From positions 1-54,829 of the forward strand of contig CAKVCK010000024.1 of assembly GCA_934725575.1 (NCBI GenBank): a stretch of 54,829 bases of DNA, in the 5' to 3' direction. Source of the stretch: an uncultured Bacteroidales bacterium (GTDB taxonomy: Bacteria; Bacteroidota; Bacteroidia; Bacteroidales; UBA932). A model generated the notes under the pieces. That model saw nothing but the letters and a program-made list of their open reading frames with translations. It did no database searches and was not told the DNA's origin. Below, piece by piece: positions 33,360 through 40,911 of this stretch (the stretch's first letter is position 1; the number at the start of each line of letters is the position of its first letter). The position numbers and the translations under genes are program-made.

Positions 33360-35633
33360 ATGCAGAAAAGAAGAAATCGCCAAGGTGGCGAGAAAGGCGG
33401 CAGGAAGAGCCGCGACAGGAAATTCGGTTCCAGGCAGAAGACGAAAAGAGTGCTGGAGGAGGTAACCGGCAAAGTACAGATGACAAGGGACGGCTATGTC
33501 TTCGTGATCATCGAGGGCGAGCCGGACAACGATGTGTTCGTCAAGGCGTCCAAGACACGTGGCGCGTTGAACGGGGACATTGTGAAATGTGCGGTGACAA
33601 GTGAGAAAAAGGAGGCTTCATCCGATGCGGCCAAAGGAGGACGCGGCAGAAAGGACGTGGCCAGACGCCGCGAGGGAGAGATTATCGAGATAGTCGAGCG
33701 CAGCCACAAACCGTTTGTCGGCGTGCTGCATATTGTCGGAAGACAGGCCTGGGTGCTGATGCAGTCCAGGAATATGCCGTACGACATCAGCATAGATTTC
33801 GACACCCTTCCGGAAGGTGCGAAAAGAGGAATGAAGGTGGCGGCCCTGATAGACGGATGGGACAAGGGCGAGCCGACACCTAAGGGTCACATCGTGGATG
33901 TGCTCGGAATGCCGGGTGAGAACGACACGGAGATGCACGCCATCCTCGCTGAATATGCCCTGCCATACAGGTTCGAGCCGGAGGTGGAGAACGCCGCCGA
34001 CCAGATTTCGGACAAGATCACGGAACAAGACATCAAGGAGCGCAGAGACTTCCGCAACACGTTGACATTCACGATAGACCCGGCTGATGCCAAGGACTTT
34101 GACGACGCGCTTTCGTTCAAGAAACTGGACAACGGCAACTATGAGATCGGAGTCCACATCGCCGATGTGTCCCACTATGTGCTTCCGGGCACTATTGTGG
34201 ACAAGGAAGCTCAGGAGCGTGGCACATCTGTCTATCTGGTTGACAGAACGGTTCCTATGCTTCCGGAAAAGTTGTGCAACAAACTTTGCTCTCTCCGTCC
34301 TCACGAAGAGAAGCTGACGTTCTCGGTTGTTGTCGAAATGACTCCTCGCGGAAAGATCGAGAACCGTTGGTTCGGCCGCACGGCCATCTGCTCGGACTAT
34401 CGTTTCGACTACGACGGAGCGCAGCAGATCATCGAGAGTGATGGCAAGGAGCCTTCGGATCCGGCGATCGGACAGGACATCAGAGAGGCCATCGTAACAC
34501 TCAACAAGCTTGCTTCAATCCTTCGCAAACGCCGTTTCGCCGCCGGAGCCATCAGCTTTGAGCGTCCGGAGATGAAAGTCGAGGTCGATGCCACAGGCAA
34601 GCCGATCAGGGTTTACGAGAAGATCACCAAGGAGGCCAACTGGCTGATCGAGGAGTTTATGCTTCTGGCGAACCGTTCGGTGGCAGAGTTCATAGCAACA
34701 TCAGGAAAGATGGACGGCAAGGCCGACAAGAAGGCCAAGACATTCGTCTATCGTGTGCACGGCGAGCCGAACACGGACAAGATCGCCAGCCTCGGACAGT
34801 TCGTCAGCAACTTCGGTTTCAAGTTCGGGCCGAGCGGCAACGGACGAGAGATTGCCAAATCACTGAACACCTTGCTCGCCGAGGCCAAGGGCACGCCGGA
34901 ATGCGACGCTTTCCAGATGATAGCCCTCCGCTCGATGGCAAAGGCGATCTACACCACGGACAACATCGGCCACTACGGCCTTGCGTTCAAGTTCTACACT
35001 CACTTCACCTCCCCTATCCGCCGTTACCCTGACACAATGGTACACAGGCTGTTGGCCCTCTACCTCGACAATGCGGAGAGCCAGAACAAGGAATATTACG
35101 AAGCCCAGTGCCAGCACGCCTCCGAGCGCGAGCAGATAGCCGCGAACGCCGAGCGCGACAGCATCAAGTACAAACTCATCGAGTTTATGCAGGACAAGAT
35201 AGGCAATGAATATGAAGGGAATATCTCCGGCCTGACCGAGTGGGGAATGTACGTGGAGATCAAGCCTACGATGATCGAGGGTATGGTAGCCCTCCGCGAC
35301 GTGAAGTCCGACTTCTTCGAGTTCGACGAGCAGAACTACCTCATCCGCGGCCGCCGCACCGGCAAGGTCTTCCGCCTCGGTGACCCGGTCAAGATCCGTG
35401 TCAAGGCCGCCAACCTGGAGCAGAGACTTCTGGACTATGAGTTGGTTGATGTCACGGCACCAGATAACGCTTCCGGCAACGGTTCCGCTGACGGCAAAGC
35501 CAAGAAAAAGCCTTTCTACGCAGCCGTGGCGCATAACGACAATCAGGCTCCACGCAAGTCCAACAAAAACAAAGGTGCAAGAAAGCCTAAGGTCAAGCGT
35601 GGCGACCGGACAATTACAGGCAAAAAGAAATAG
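33360..35633 (+). CDS. rnr: Ribonuclease R
   Basis: This 757-residue exoribonuclease has a basic N-terminus, cold-shock-like domains (about 30-190) and the RNB catalytic domain (about 225-570). The catalytic Asp motif is TIDPADAKDFDDALS, and further RNB segments are HIADVSHYV and LPEKLCNKLCSLRPHEEKLTFS. It has an S1 domain (about 630-710) and a Lys/Arg-rich tail. It degrades structured RNA 3-prime to 5-prime and helps in trans-translation and rRNA quality control. It stands alone, with its own promoter and a terminator at 35651-35685. Confidence 0.95.
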   Translation: MQKRRNRQGGEKGGRKSRDRKFGSRQKTKRVLEEVTGKVQMTRDGYVFVIIEGEPDNDVFVKASKTRGALNGDIVKCAVTSEKKEASSDAAKGGRGRKDVARRREGEIIEIVERSHKPFVGVLHIVGRQAWVLMQSRNMPYDISIDFDTLPEGAKRGMKVAALIDGWDKGEPTPKGHIVDVLGMPGENDTEMHAILAEYALPYRFEPEVENAADQISDKITEQDIKERRDFRNTLTFTIDPADAKDFDDALSFKKLDNGNYEIGVHIADVSHYVLPGTIVDKEAQERGTSVYLVDRTVPMLPEKLCNKLCSLRPHEEKLTFSVVVEMTPRGKIENRWFGRTAICSDYRFDYDGAQQIIESDGKEPSDPAIGQDIREAIVTLNKLASILRKRRFAAGAISFERPEMKVEVDATGKPIRVYEKITKEANWLIEEFMLLANRSVAEFIATSGKMDGKADKKAKTFVYRVHGEPNTDKIASLGQFVSNFGFKFGPSGNGREIAKSLNTLLAEAKGTPECDAFQMIALRSMAKAIYTTDNIGHYGLAFKFYTHFTSPIRRYPDTMVHRLLALYLDNAESQNKEYYEAQCQHASEREQIAANAERDSIKYKLIEFMQDKIGNEYEGNISGLTEWGMYVEIKPTMIEGMVALRDVKSDFFEFDEQNYLIRGRRTGKVFRLGDPVKIRVKAANLEQRLLDYELVDVTAPDNASGNGSADGKAKKKPFYAAVAHNDNQAPRKSNKNKGARKPKVKRGDRTITGKKK

Positions 35634-35650
35634 TTCAACTGGATATAAGA

Positions 35651-35685
35651 AAAAGGGCGACTGGATCCACAGCCGTCCTTTTTTT
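35651..35685. terminator. Bidirectional intrinsic terminator
   Basis: AAAAGGGCG (35651-35659) pairs with CGTCCTTTT (35674-35682), with one G-U pair, followed by a run of T. It separates rnr from the convergent DUF368 gene. Confidence 0.75.
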
Positions 35686-35704
35686 ATGTTTAAACGCAAT
35701 GGGA

Positions 35705-36658
35705 TTACTTGTTCTTAGAATGTCCAAGCCATTCAAGGGCGATGACGAGGGCGGCGCCGACCAGCATCCAGACGATCGCGGAGACGGTCTGCGGGTTGAT
35801 CATCGAGGCGAGGTCAAAGCCGGAATCCGCCAAAGCCTGGACTCCGGCCTGAGCCTGCTCGGCGGTCTGGCCGTCACGCATAAGCTGGGCTGTCAGCACG
35901 CTGACCTTGTCACTCCACGGCCAGACCTTCACAAGGGAGCCAAGCGTGAAACCGATCAGAGTGATCAGCGTAGGCCTTTCGTAATGGGCTATCAGCCAGT
36001 GCAGAAACTTCGAGAAGGCGGCAAGCCCGAGCACACATCCGATGCCGAACATAATGAGTACCGGCCAGTTAAGCTCGCTGATGGCCGACATAACATATTC
36101 ATACTTTCCCAAGAGCACGAGAATGAAGCTGCCGGAGATGCCTGGAAGGATCATCGTGCAGATGGCTATCGCTCCGCAGATCAGGATGAACCAGGAAGCG
36201 TCCGTTGTCTGCGTCGGGGACAGAAGACAGATGACGGCACCGAGGATCGCTCCGAAAACCAGCCAGAGACCGTCGGTGACCTTCCACTTCTTGATGTCAC
36301 AAAGCATATACACACCTGAGACGACTATCAGGCCGAAAAAGAACGCCCAAGTCTGAATCGGGTGATACGCAAGCACATATTCCATCAGTTTGGCGAGCGA
36401 GAAGACGCTCACTATCACACCGCCCCCAAGCCAAAGCAGGAATGTTCCGTGAATATATTTCCAGAAATCCTTAACCTTCCCTTGAAAAAGCAGCTTCCAG
36501 GAAGAAACCGAAAGCAGTGCGTTCAAAGCCTCGATCAGCTCATTGAATATTCCTGTGAGCAGAGCGATTGTGCCTCCGGACACTCCAGGGATGACATTCG
36601 CCGCGCCCATCGCGAAACCTTTCAGGGCGACAACGGCGTTTTTGACAATATTTGCCAT
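35705..36658 (-). CDS. DUF368 membrane protein (polyprenyl-phosphate carrier transporter type)
   Basis: This 317-residue polytopic membrane protein has about eight helices. Its opening, GFAMGAANVIPGVSGGTIALLTGIF, is the DUF368 signature, and the repeat-like GISGSFILVLLGKYEYVMSAI is the second half-motif. DUF368 proteins such as PopT have been identified as undecaprenyl-phosphate translocases that recycle the lipid carrier for peptidoglycan and glycan synthesis. Function here is by family membership. It lies 9 bp downstream of the 177-residue gene, and both are probably in one operon with the PfkB gene. Confidence 0.9.
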   Translation of the reverse strand: MANIVKNAVVALKGFAMGAANVIPGVSGGTIALLTGIFNELIEALNALLSVSSWKLLFQGKVKDFWKYIHGTFLLWLGGGVIVSVFSLAKLMEYVLAYHPIQTWAFFFGLIVVSGVYMLCDIKKWKVTDGLWLVFGAILGAVICLLSPTQTTDASWFILICGAIAICTMILPGISGSFILVLLGKYEYVMSAISELNWPVLIMFGIGCVLGLAAFSKFLHWLIAHYERPTLITLIGFTLGSLVKVWPWSDKVSVLTAQLMRDGQTAEQAQAGVQALADSGFDLASMINPQTVSAIVWMLVGAALVIALEWLGHSKNK

Positions 36659-36667
36659 AGTGGAATA

Positions 36668-37201
36668 TTATTGAATCTTAGTAAGATAACTTTTGATGAC
36701 GGTGAAGCTGTCCATCTGGGAGACATCCTTTCCGGCAGGGTCACTGATCACAAGGTCGAAAATATTACCGTCCATCTGGGCGCGTCCTATCTTGAAACGG
36801 GCCTTGGAGGTTCTGGCCATATATTCAATGGCGAAGTCAGGATTCTTGACCAGCGAGATGAAAAGGTCCGGAGCCTGCTCTTCCAGCACGTTAAGCTTGT
36901 AACGGGAAGGTCTTCCGATCCAGTCCAGATCCTTTTTGGTGATTGTGGTCTGGATGCTGGTGATCAGCCGGTCCTCGCTGCCTATCTTCCTGAAATCCTG
37001 AAAGAAAACGCTGCCTTTGATGTTGTGCGACCTGAAGAAATTCATTATCGCTGTCTTGCAGGCATCAAACGAAGGCTCCTCGACATCAATGATGGCGACG
37101 TAGGAACGGATTTCGCCAAGGGGCACAATCCCTGTCGGGACCGTGCTCGAATGTTTCCTCAGACTGCTCTTCCTGAAAAAATTCTTTATAAAATCAAACA
37201 T
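36668..37201 (-). CDS. Unknown cytosolic protein (DUF6913-like)
   Basis: This 177-residue protein has a basic N-terminus (MFDFIKNFFRKSSLRKH), then a central alpha/beta segment with YVAIIDVEEPSFDACKTAIMNFF and EDRLITSIQTTITKKDLDWIGRPS. It may belong to DUF6913, a Bacteroidota family without a known role; this is not certain. It is sandwiched between the PfkB-type kinase (3 bp away) and the DUF368 gene on the same strand, so the three are probably one operon. Confidence 0.7.
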   Translation of the reverse strand: MFDFIKNFFRKSSLRKHSSTVPTGIVPLGEIRSYVAIIDVEEPSFDACKTAIMNFFRSHNIKGSVFFQDFRKIGSEDRLITSIQTTITKKDLDWIGRPSRYKLNVLEEQAPDLFISLVKNPDFAIEYMARTSKARFKIGRAQMDGNIFDLVISDPAGKDVSQMDSFTVIKSYLTKIQ

Positions 37202-37204
37202 AAC

Positions 37205-38200
37205 TTACTGTTTTACAGAAGCTATCAACTCACGGATCTCGCTTTTCGCATCCTTCCACCTCGGGACATCGATCTTGGTGCCGATAACCTCGACGACCTT
37301 TGCAGCAATTATTGAGCCGACTTCTCCGCAAACCTTCAGAGGCATTCCGAGTGAGTGAGCGTAGAGGAACCCGGCCGCGTAGGTGTCGCCCGCTCCGGTG
37401 GCGTCGATCGTGGCTGCCGGCCAAGCCTCTATGTAGTGATATTCATCGCCCTGCTTGACCATAGACCCGTCCTTGCCGACCTTCACGACAGCGATCTCGC
37501 ACTGGCTGGCGAGCGTGTCCAGAGCATCGCGCGGCTCCTGCTTCGTGAACGCCCTCGCCTCGCTCTCGTTGGCGAAGACGATGTCCACATAGCGGTCCAC
37601 GAGATTGTGGAAGAAAGCCTCGTTGGATTCGACCACATTGTATGACGCCATATCGATCGAGATCTTGCAGCCGGCTTCCTTGGCCATCTGCACCGCCTTG
37701 CGGATAAGATCTTGATTCTGGACGAGATATCCTTCGATGTGGAAATAGTCGTAGCCTTGGAAATATTCAGGTTTCAGATCCTCCGGAACCATTTCGAGCG
37801 CGGCTCCCATATAGTCGGCGAAGGTTCTTTCGGAGTTCGCGCCCGTGATGAAGCACATCGCGCGGCCTGATCCTTTCGTGCCGGTCAGCAATGTCGTCTT
37901 CACACCGTACTGCTCCAACGTGCTCTTGTACAGGTGCCCCAACTCATCGTTACCGATCTTGCCGATGAATCCAGAAGGCATTCCGAATATGGACGTGCAG
38001 GTGATCGTGTTGGCAGCCGAGCCTCCCGGAACGTACTTCACGCCGAACTCCTTCAACTTCGACCAGATGCGGTCACCGGTCTCCAGATCCACGTGCTGCA
38101 TGCTTCCCGGAGGAAGGTGGTACTCACGAAGCATTGTCTCGTCGGGAAACACCGCCAGGATGTCCGTCAGAGCGTTCCCTATCCCTAAAATTGATTTCAT
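37205..38200 (-). CDS. PfkB-family kinase, adenosine kinase-like
   Basis: This 331-residue protein has the two PfkB signatures: GGSAANTITCTSIFG near 59-73 and the catalytic DATGAGDTYAAGFLY near 262-276 (Asp base). LGIGNALTDILA at the N-terminus and the overall layout resemble adenosine kinase of Bacteroidota; other PfkB sugar kinases are possible. It acts in the cytosol on a nucleoside or sugar. It is the first gene of a probable minus-strand operon with the 177-residue protein and DUF368. Confidence 0.9.
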   Translation of the reverse strand: MKSILGIGNALTDILAVFPDETMLREYHLPPGSMQHVDLETGDRIWSKLKEFGVKYVPGGSAANTITCTSIFGMPSGFIGKIGNDELGHLYKSTLEQYGVKTTLLTGTKGSGRAMCFITGANSERTFADYMGAALEMVPEDLKPEYFQGYDYFHIEGYLVQNQDLIRKAVQMAKEAGCKISIDMASYNVVESNEAFFHNLVDRYVDIVFANESEARAFTKQEPRDALDTLASQCEIAVVKVGKDGSMVKQGDEYHYIEAWPAATIDATGAGDTYAAGFLYAHSLGMPLKVCGEVGSIIAAKVVEVIGTKIDVPRWKDAKSEIRELIASVKQ

Positions 38201-38236
38201 ATCTTTGTATTTTGATATTCATTACGTGCCAAATCA

Positions 38237-38244
38237 CAAAGTTA
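38237..38244 (-). promoter_or_regulatory. TAnnTTTG promoter of the PfkB operon
   Basis: On the minus strand this reads TAACTTTG, 36 bases before the ATG at 38200, and is divergent from the UPF0104 promoter. Confidence 0.55.
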
Positions 38245-38257
38245 AGGATTATTTGAT

Positions 38258-38265
38258 TAAATTTG
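38258..38265 (+). promoter_or_regulatory. TAnnTTTG promoter, possibly giving a leaderless mRNA
   Basis: TAAATTTG ends only 5 bases before the ATG at 38271. If transcription starts at the usual distance, the mRNA would begin at or near the start codon. Confidence 0.5.
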
Positions 38266-38270
38266 TAACC

Positions 38271-39338
38271 ATGAACAAGAAGGTCGGGAATATTCTTAAA
38301 TACGGGGTCTCCATCGCACTCGCGGCGGCGCTTCTGTATTTCTCTTTCCGCGGAGTCGGCTGGGCTGACTTTCTGGAAGGCCTAAGGGCCTGCCGCTGGG
38401 GATTCGTCATCCTTTCGATGCTGTTCGGGCTTTTGGCGTTCTGGTTCAGAGCCTTGCGCTGGCGTGAGCTGCTTCTTCCGATCGACAGGAGCACCACCCG
38501 CCTGACCTGCTTCAACGCCGTCAACATCAGTTATCTGGTGAATCTTGTCCTGCCGCGTGTCGGTGAGTTTGTCCGCTGCGGCTACATCACGGCGCATTCC
38601 GAAAGGGATTCCAAGGACAACGGCCGCCGCCTCGCCTCATACGACAAGGTTTTGGGAACCGCGGCGCTGGAACGCTCCGTGGATATGCTCGCGCTGGTCG
38701 CCGTGCTTGCCGTCTTCCTGCTTTTCACCTGGAAACGCTTCGGCGGATTCTTCTCCGAGAAGATCTTCGGAGCGGCCTCCGGCAGCATCAGCGCCGGCAA
38801 GATCGCGATCTTGGTCGCAGGAACTTTTGCCGTGGTTGCCGCCATTTTGTGCGCAATCCTTTTCGCTGACAAATGGAAGCCTCTTGCCAAAGTGCGGGAC
38901 TTCTGCAAAGGCATCTGGGCCGGATTCCTCAGTTGCCTCAGGATGAAGGGCGGTTGGAAATTCCTCCTCCTGACTGCGGGAATATGGCTCTGCTATTGGA
39001 TGATGAGTGCCACCATCCTATGGGCTCTTCAAGGAATATCCCCGGACTCCGTCAGCCCTGAGCTGGCCGCGGCCGTGGGCACTTTGCAGACCCTGAACCT
39101 TACGGACGCGATGTTCCTGATGATAGCCGGAAGCCTCTCCTCCATCGTCCCGGTGCCGGGAGGATTCGGAGCCTTCCACTTCATAGTCTCCTCGGCGATT
39201 TCCTACGTTTACGGCATCCCGGCGCAGTTCGGAATGATCTTCGCGACCCTGTCGCACGAGTCCCAGGCCGTGAACCAGATCCTGTGGGGATGCGTTTCCT
39301 GGATAAGTGAATCTTTACGAAAAACAAATAATCAATAA
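38271..39338 (+). CDS. UPF0104/LPG-synthase-like flippase family membrane protein
   Basis: This protein of about 355 residues starts at the ATG at 38271; the frame is open far upstream without a better start. About eight transmembrane helices and the motifs AFWFRALRWRELLLP, NISYLVNLVLPRVGEFVRC, RSVDMLALVAV and SIVPVPGGFGAFHFIVSSAISYVYG match the lysylphosphatidylglycerol synthase TM / AglD / YbhN family (UPF0104). It is probably involved in moving or modifying lipid-linked molecules in the inner membrane. It is divergent from the PfkB operon and followed after 12 bp by the glycan-degradation operon. Confidence 0.85.
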   Translation: MNKKVGNILKYGVSIALAAALLYFSFRGVGWADFLEGLRACRWGFVILSMLFGLLAFWFRALRWRELLLPIDRSTTRLTCFNAVNISYLVNLVLPRVGEFVRCGYITAHSERDSKDNGRRLASYDKVLGTAALERSVDMLALVAVLAVFLLFTWKRFGGFFSEKIFGAASGSISAGKIAILVAGTFAVVAAILCAILFADKWKPLAKVRDFCKGIWAGFLSCLRMKGGWKFLLLTAGIWLCYWMMSATILWALQGISPDSVSPELAAAVGTLQTLNLTDAMFLMIAGSLSSIVPVPGGFGAFHFIVSSAISYVYGIPAQFGMIFATLSHESQAVNQILWGCVSWISESLRKTNNQ

Positions 39339-39350
39339 ACAAAAAGAATT

Positions 39351-40907
39351 ATGAAAGTCAAGAATTTATTCCTGATCGCAGCTGGCGTCTTTATGCTGAC
39401 GACCACATTCACAGCGACCGCCAAGAAACTTCCTAAAGAGGTCAAGATGACCAAGGAGGTTCTCATGGACAAAATCAAAGGCGGCTGGGCCGGCAAGACC
39501 ATCGGCTGCTCCTACGGCGGACCGACAGAGTTCAAGTACTCCGGCTTCATGAACGACGAGATCGAGATTCCGTGGCACGAGAACACGATCAAATGGTGGT
39601 TCGACAATGTTCCCGGGCTTTACGATGATGTCTATATGGACCTCACTTTCGTGGAGGTGTTCCAGAAGGAAGGCCTTGACGCTCCGATCGAGTCCTTCGC
39701 CAACGCGTTCGCCCATGCCCCATACCCGCTCTGGCACGCCAACCAGCTCGGACGCTACAACATCCTGAACGGTGTGATGCCTCCGGAGTCCGGCCACTGG
39801 CGCAACAACCCTCACGCCGACGACATCGACTTCCAGATCGAGGCCGACTACGCCGGTCTGATGGCTCCGGGAATGGTCAACGCCTCGTCCTACTACTGCG
39901 ACGAGATCGGCCACATGATGAACTACGGCGACGGTTGGTATGGCGGAGTGTATGTCGCCGCGATGCTTTCTCTCGCCTTCGTCAGTGATGACATGAACTT
40001 CGTTGTCAATGAGGCCCTCAAGGCCATCCCTGCCCAGAGCAACTACTACAAGGCGATGGCTGATGTCATCAAATGGCACAAGCAGTACCCTAAGGACTGG
40101 CACATCACCTGGGCTTTGTTCAACAAGCACTATGGCTACGACATCGGCTGCCCGGATGGGGTCGACAACCAGTTCAACATCGACGCCGTCATCAACAGCG
40201 GCTACATCCTCATCGGTCTCCTCTACGGTGACAAGAACTTCTACCGCACCATCGACATCTCCACCCGCTGCGGCCAGGACTCTGACTGCAACCCTTCGTC
40301 GGCCGCCGGAATCCTCGGAGTAATGATGGGTTACAAGAATATTCCTGAATATTGGAGGAAGCCTTGCGAGGTGGTTGAGGACAGACCTTTCGTCTACACA
40401 GACATCTCCATCAACAAGGCCACTGAATATTCCCTCAGCCAAGCCCTTCAGGTGATCGAGCGTAATGGTGGCTCAATTGATGGTGACAATGTTACAATCA
40501 AGGTTCAGAAGCCGGAGGCCGTGCGCTACGAGAAGGCTTTCGAGGGGCACTATCCTCAAGGCAAGGTCAACGTCAAGAAGACCATCACGAATATCGGCCA
40601 GATCAAGTTCAAGGGCAACGGCATCGTTGTGAAGAGCCACTACTACAAGGGAGCCGGCTACAACGACAACACCGGTTACGTCGGCGAGGTCGAGATATAC
40701 CTCGACGGCAAGCTCTCCGCTGTGGCCAAGAACCCTATCAAGGGCAACGGAGCGGCTCCGGACCTCTACTGGAAGTACGATCTTCCTGAAGGCGAGCACA
40801 CTCTGACCTTCAAGTTCCTCAACAAGCAGGACAACATGAACATCGTCATCGACAACTATCTGGTATATTCAAGCAAGCCGAAGGTTGTAAATCACGTTGA
40901 CGAATAG
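39351..40907 (+). CDS. Secreted ADP-ribosylglycohydrolase-like protein
   Basis: This 518-residue protein has a signal peptide (MKVKNLFLIAAGVFMLTTTFTATA). The ADP-ribosyl-GH fold (PF03747-like) follows, with GGWAGKTIGCSYGGPTEF near 42-59, an acidic metal-binding segment YDDVYMDLTFVEVF and CGQDSDCNPSSAAGILGVMMG near 310-330. A C-terminal beta-sandwich (about 390-518) includes YVGEVEIYLDGKL and LPEGEHTLTFKFL. Export and position at the head of a GH106-GH28 operon suggest that it acts on a plant-glycan fragment rather than on ADP-ribosylated protein; this is inference. The next gene starts 4 bp after its stop. Confidence 0.85.
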   Translation: MKVKNLFLIAAGVFMLTTTFTATAKKLPKEVKMTKEVLMDKIKGGWAGKTIGCSYGGPTEFKYSGFMNDEIEIPWHENTIKWWFDNVPGLYDDVYMDLTFVEVFQKEGLDAPIESFANAFAHAPYPLWHANQLGRYNILNGVMPPESGHWRNNPHADDIDFQIEADYAGLMAPGMVNASSYYCDEIGHMMNYGDGWYGGVYVAAMLSLAFVSDDMNFVVNEALKAIPAQSNYYKAMADVIKWHKQYPKDWHITWALFNKHYGYDIGCPDGVDNQFNIDAVINSGYILIGLLYGDKNFYRTIDISTRCGQDSDCNPSSAAGILGVMMGYKNIPEYWRKPCEVVEDRPFVYTDISINKATEYSLSQALQVIERNGGSIDGDNVTIKVQKPEAVRYEKAFEGHYPQGKVNVKKTITNIGQIKFKGNGIVVKSHYYKGAGYNDNTGYVGEVEIYLDGKLSAVAKNPIKGNGAAPDLYWKYDLPEGEHTLTFKFLNKQDNMNIVIDNYLVYSSKPKVVNHVDE

Positions 40908-40911
40908 GAAC

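Noticed and set aside
34860..35699. Minus-strand open frame (279 codons) opposite rnr
   Set aside because: Shadow of the RNase R gene, which has clear catalytic motifs.
37845..38270. N-terminal extension of the UPF0104 frame
   Set aside because: It runs antisense through the PfkB gene and its promoter; the ATG at 38271 starts a normal family-length protein.
39366..40442. Long minus-strand open frame (358 codons)
   Set aside because: It mirrors the ADP-ribosylglycohydrolase-like gene in the antisense direction and has valine/aspartate-rich shadow composition; the plus-strand gene has a signal peptide and conserved motifs.
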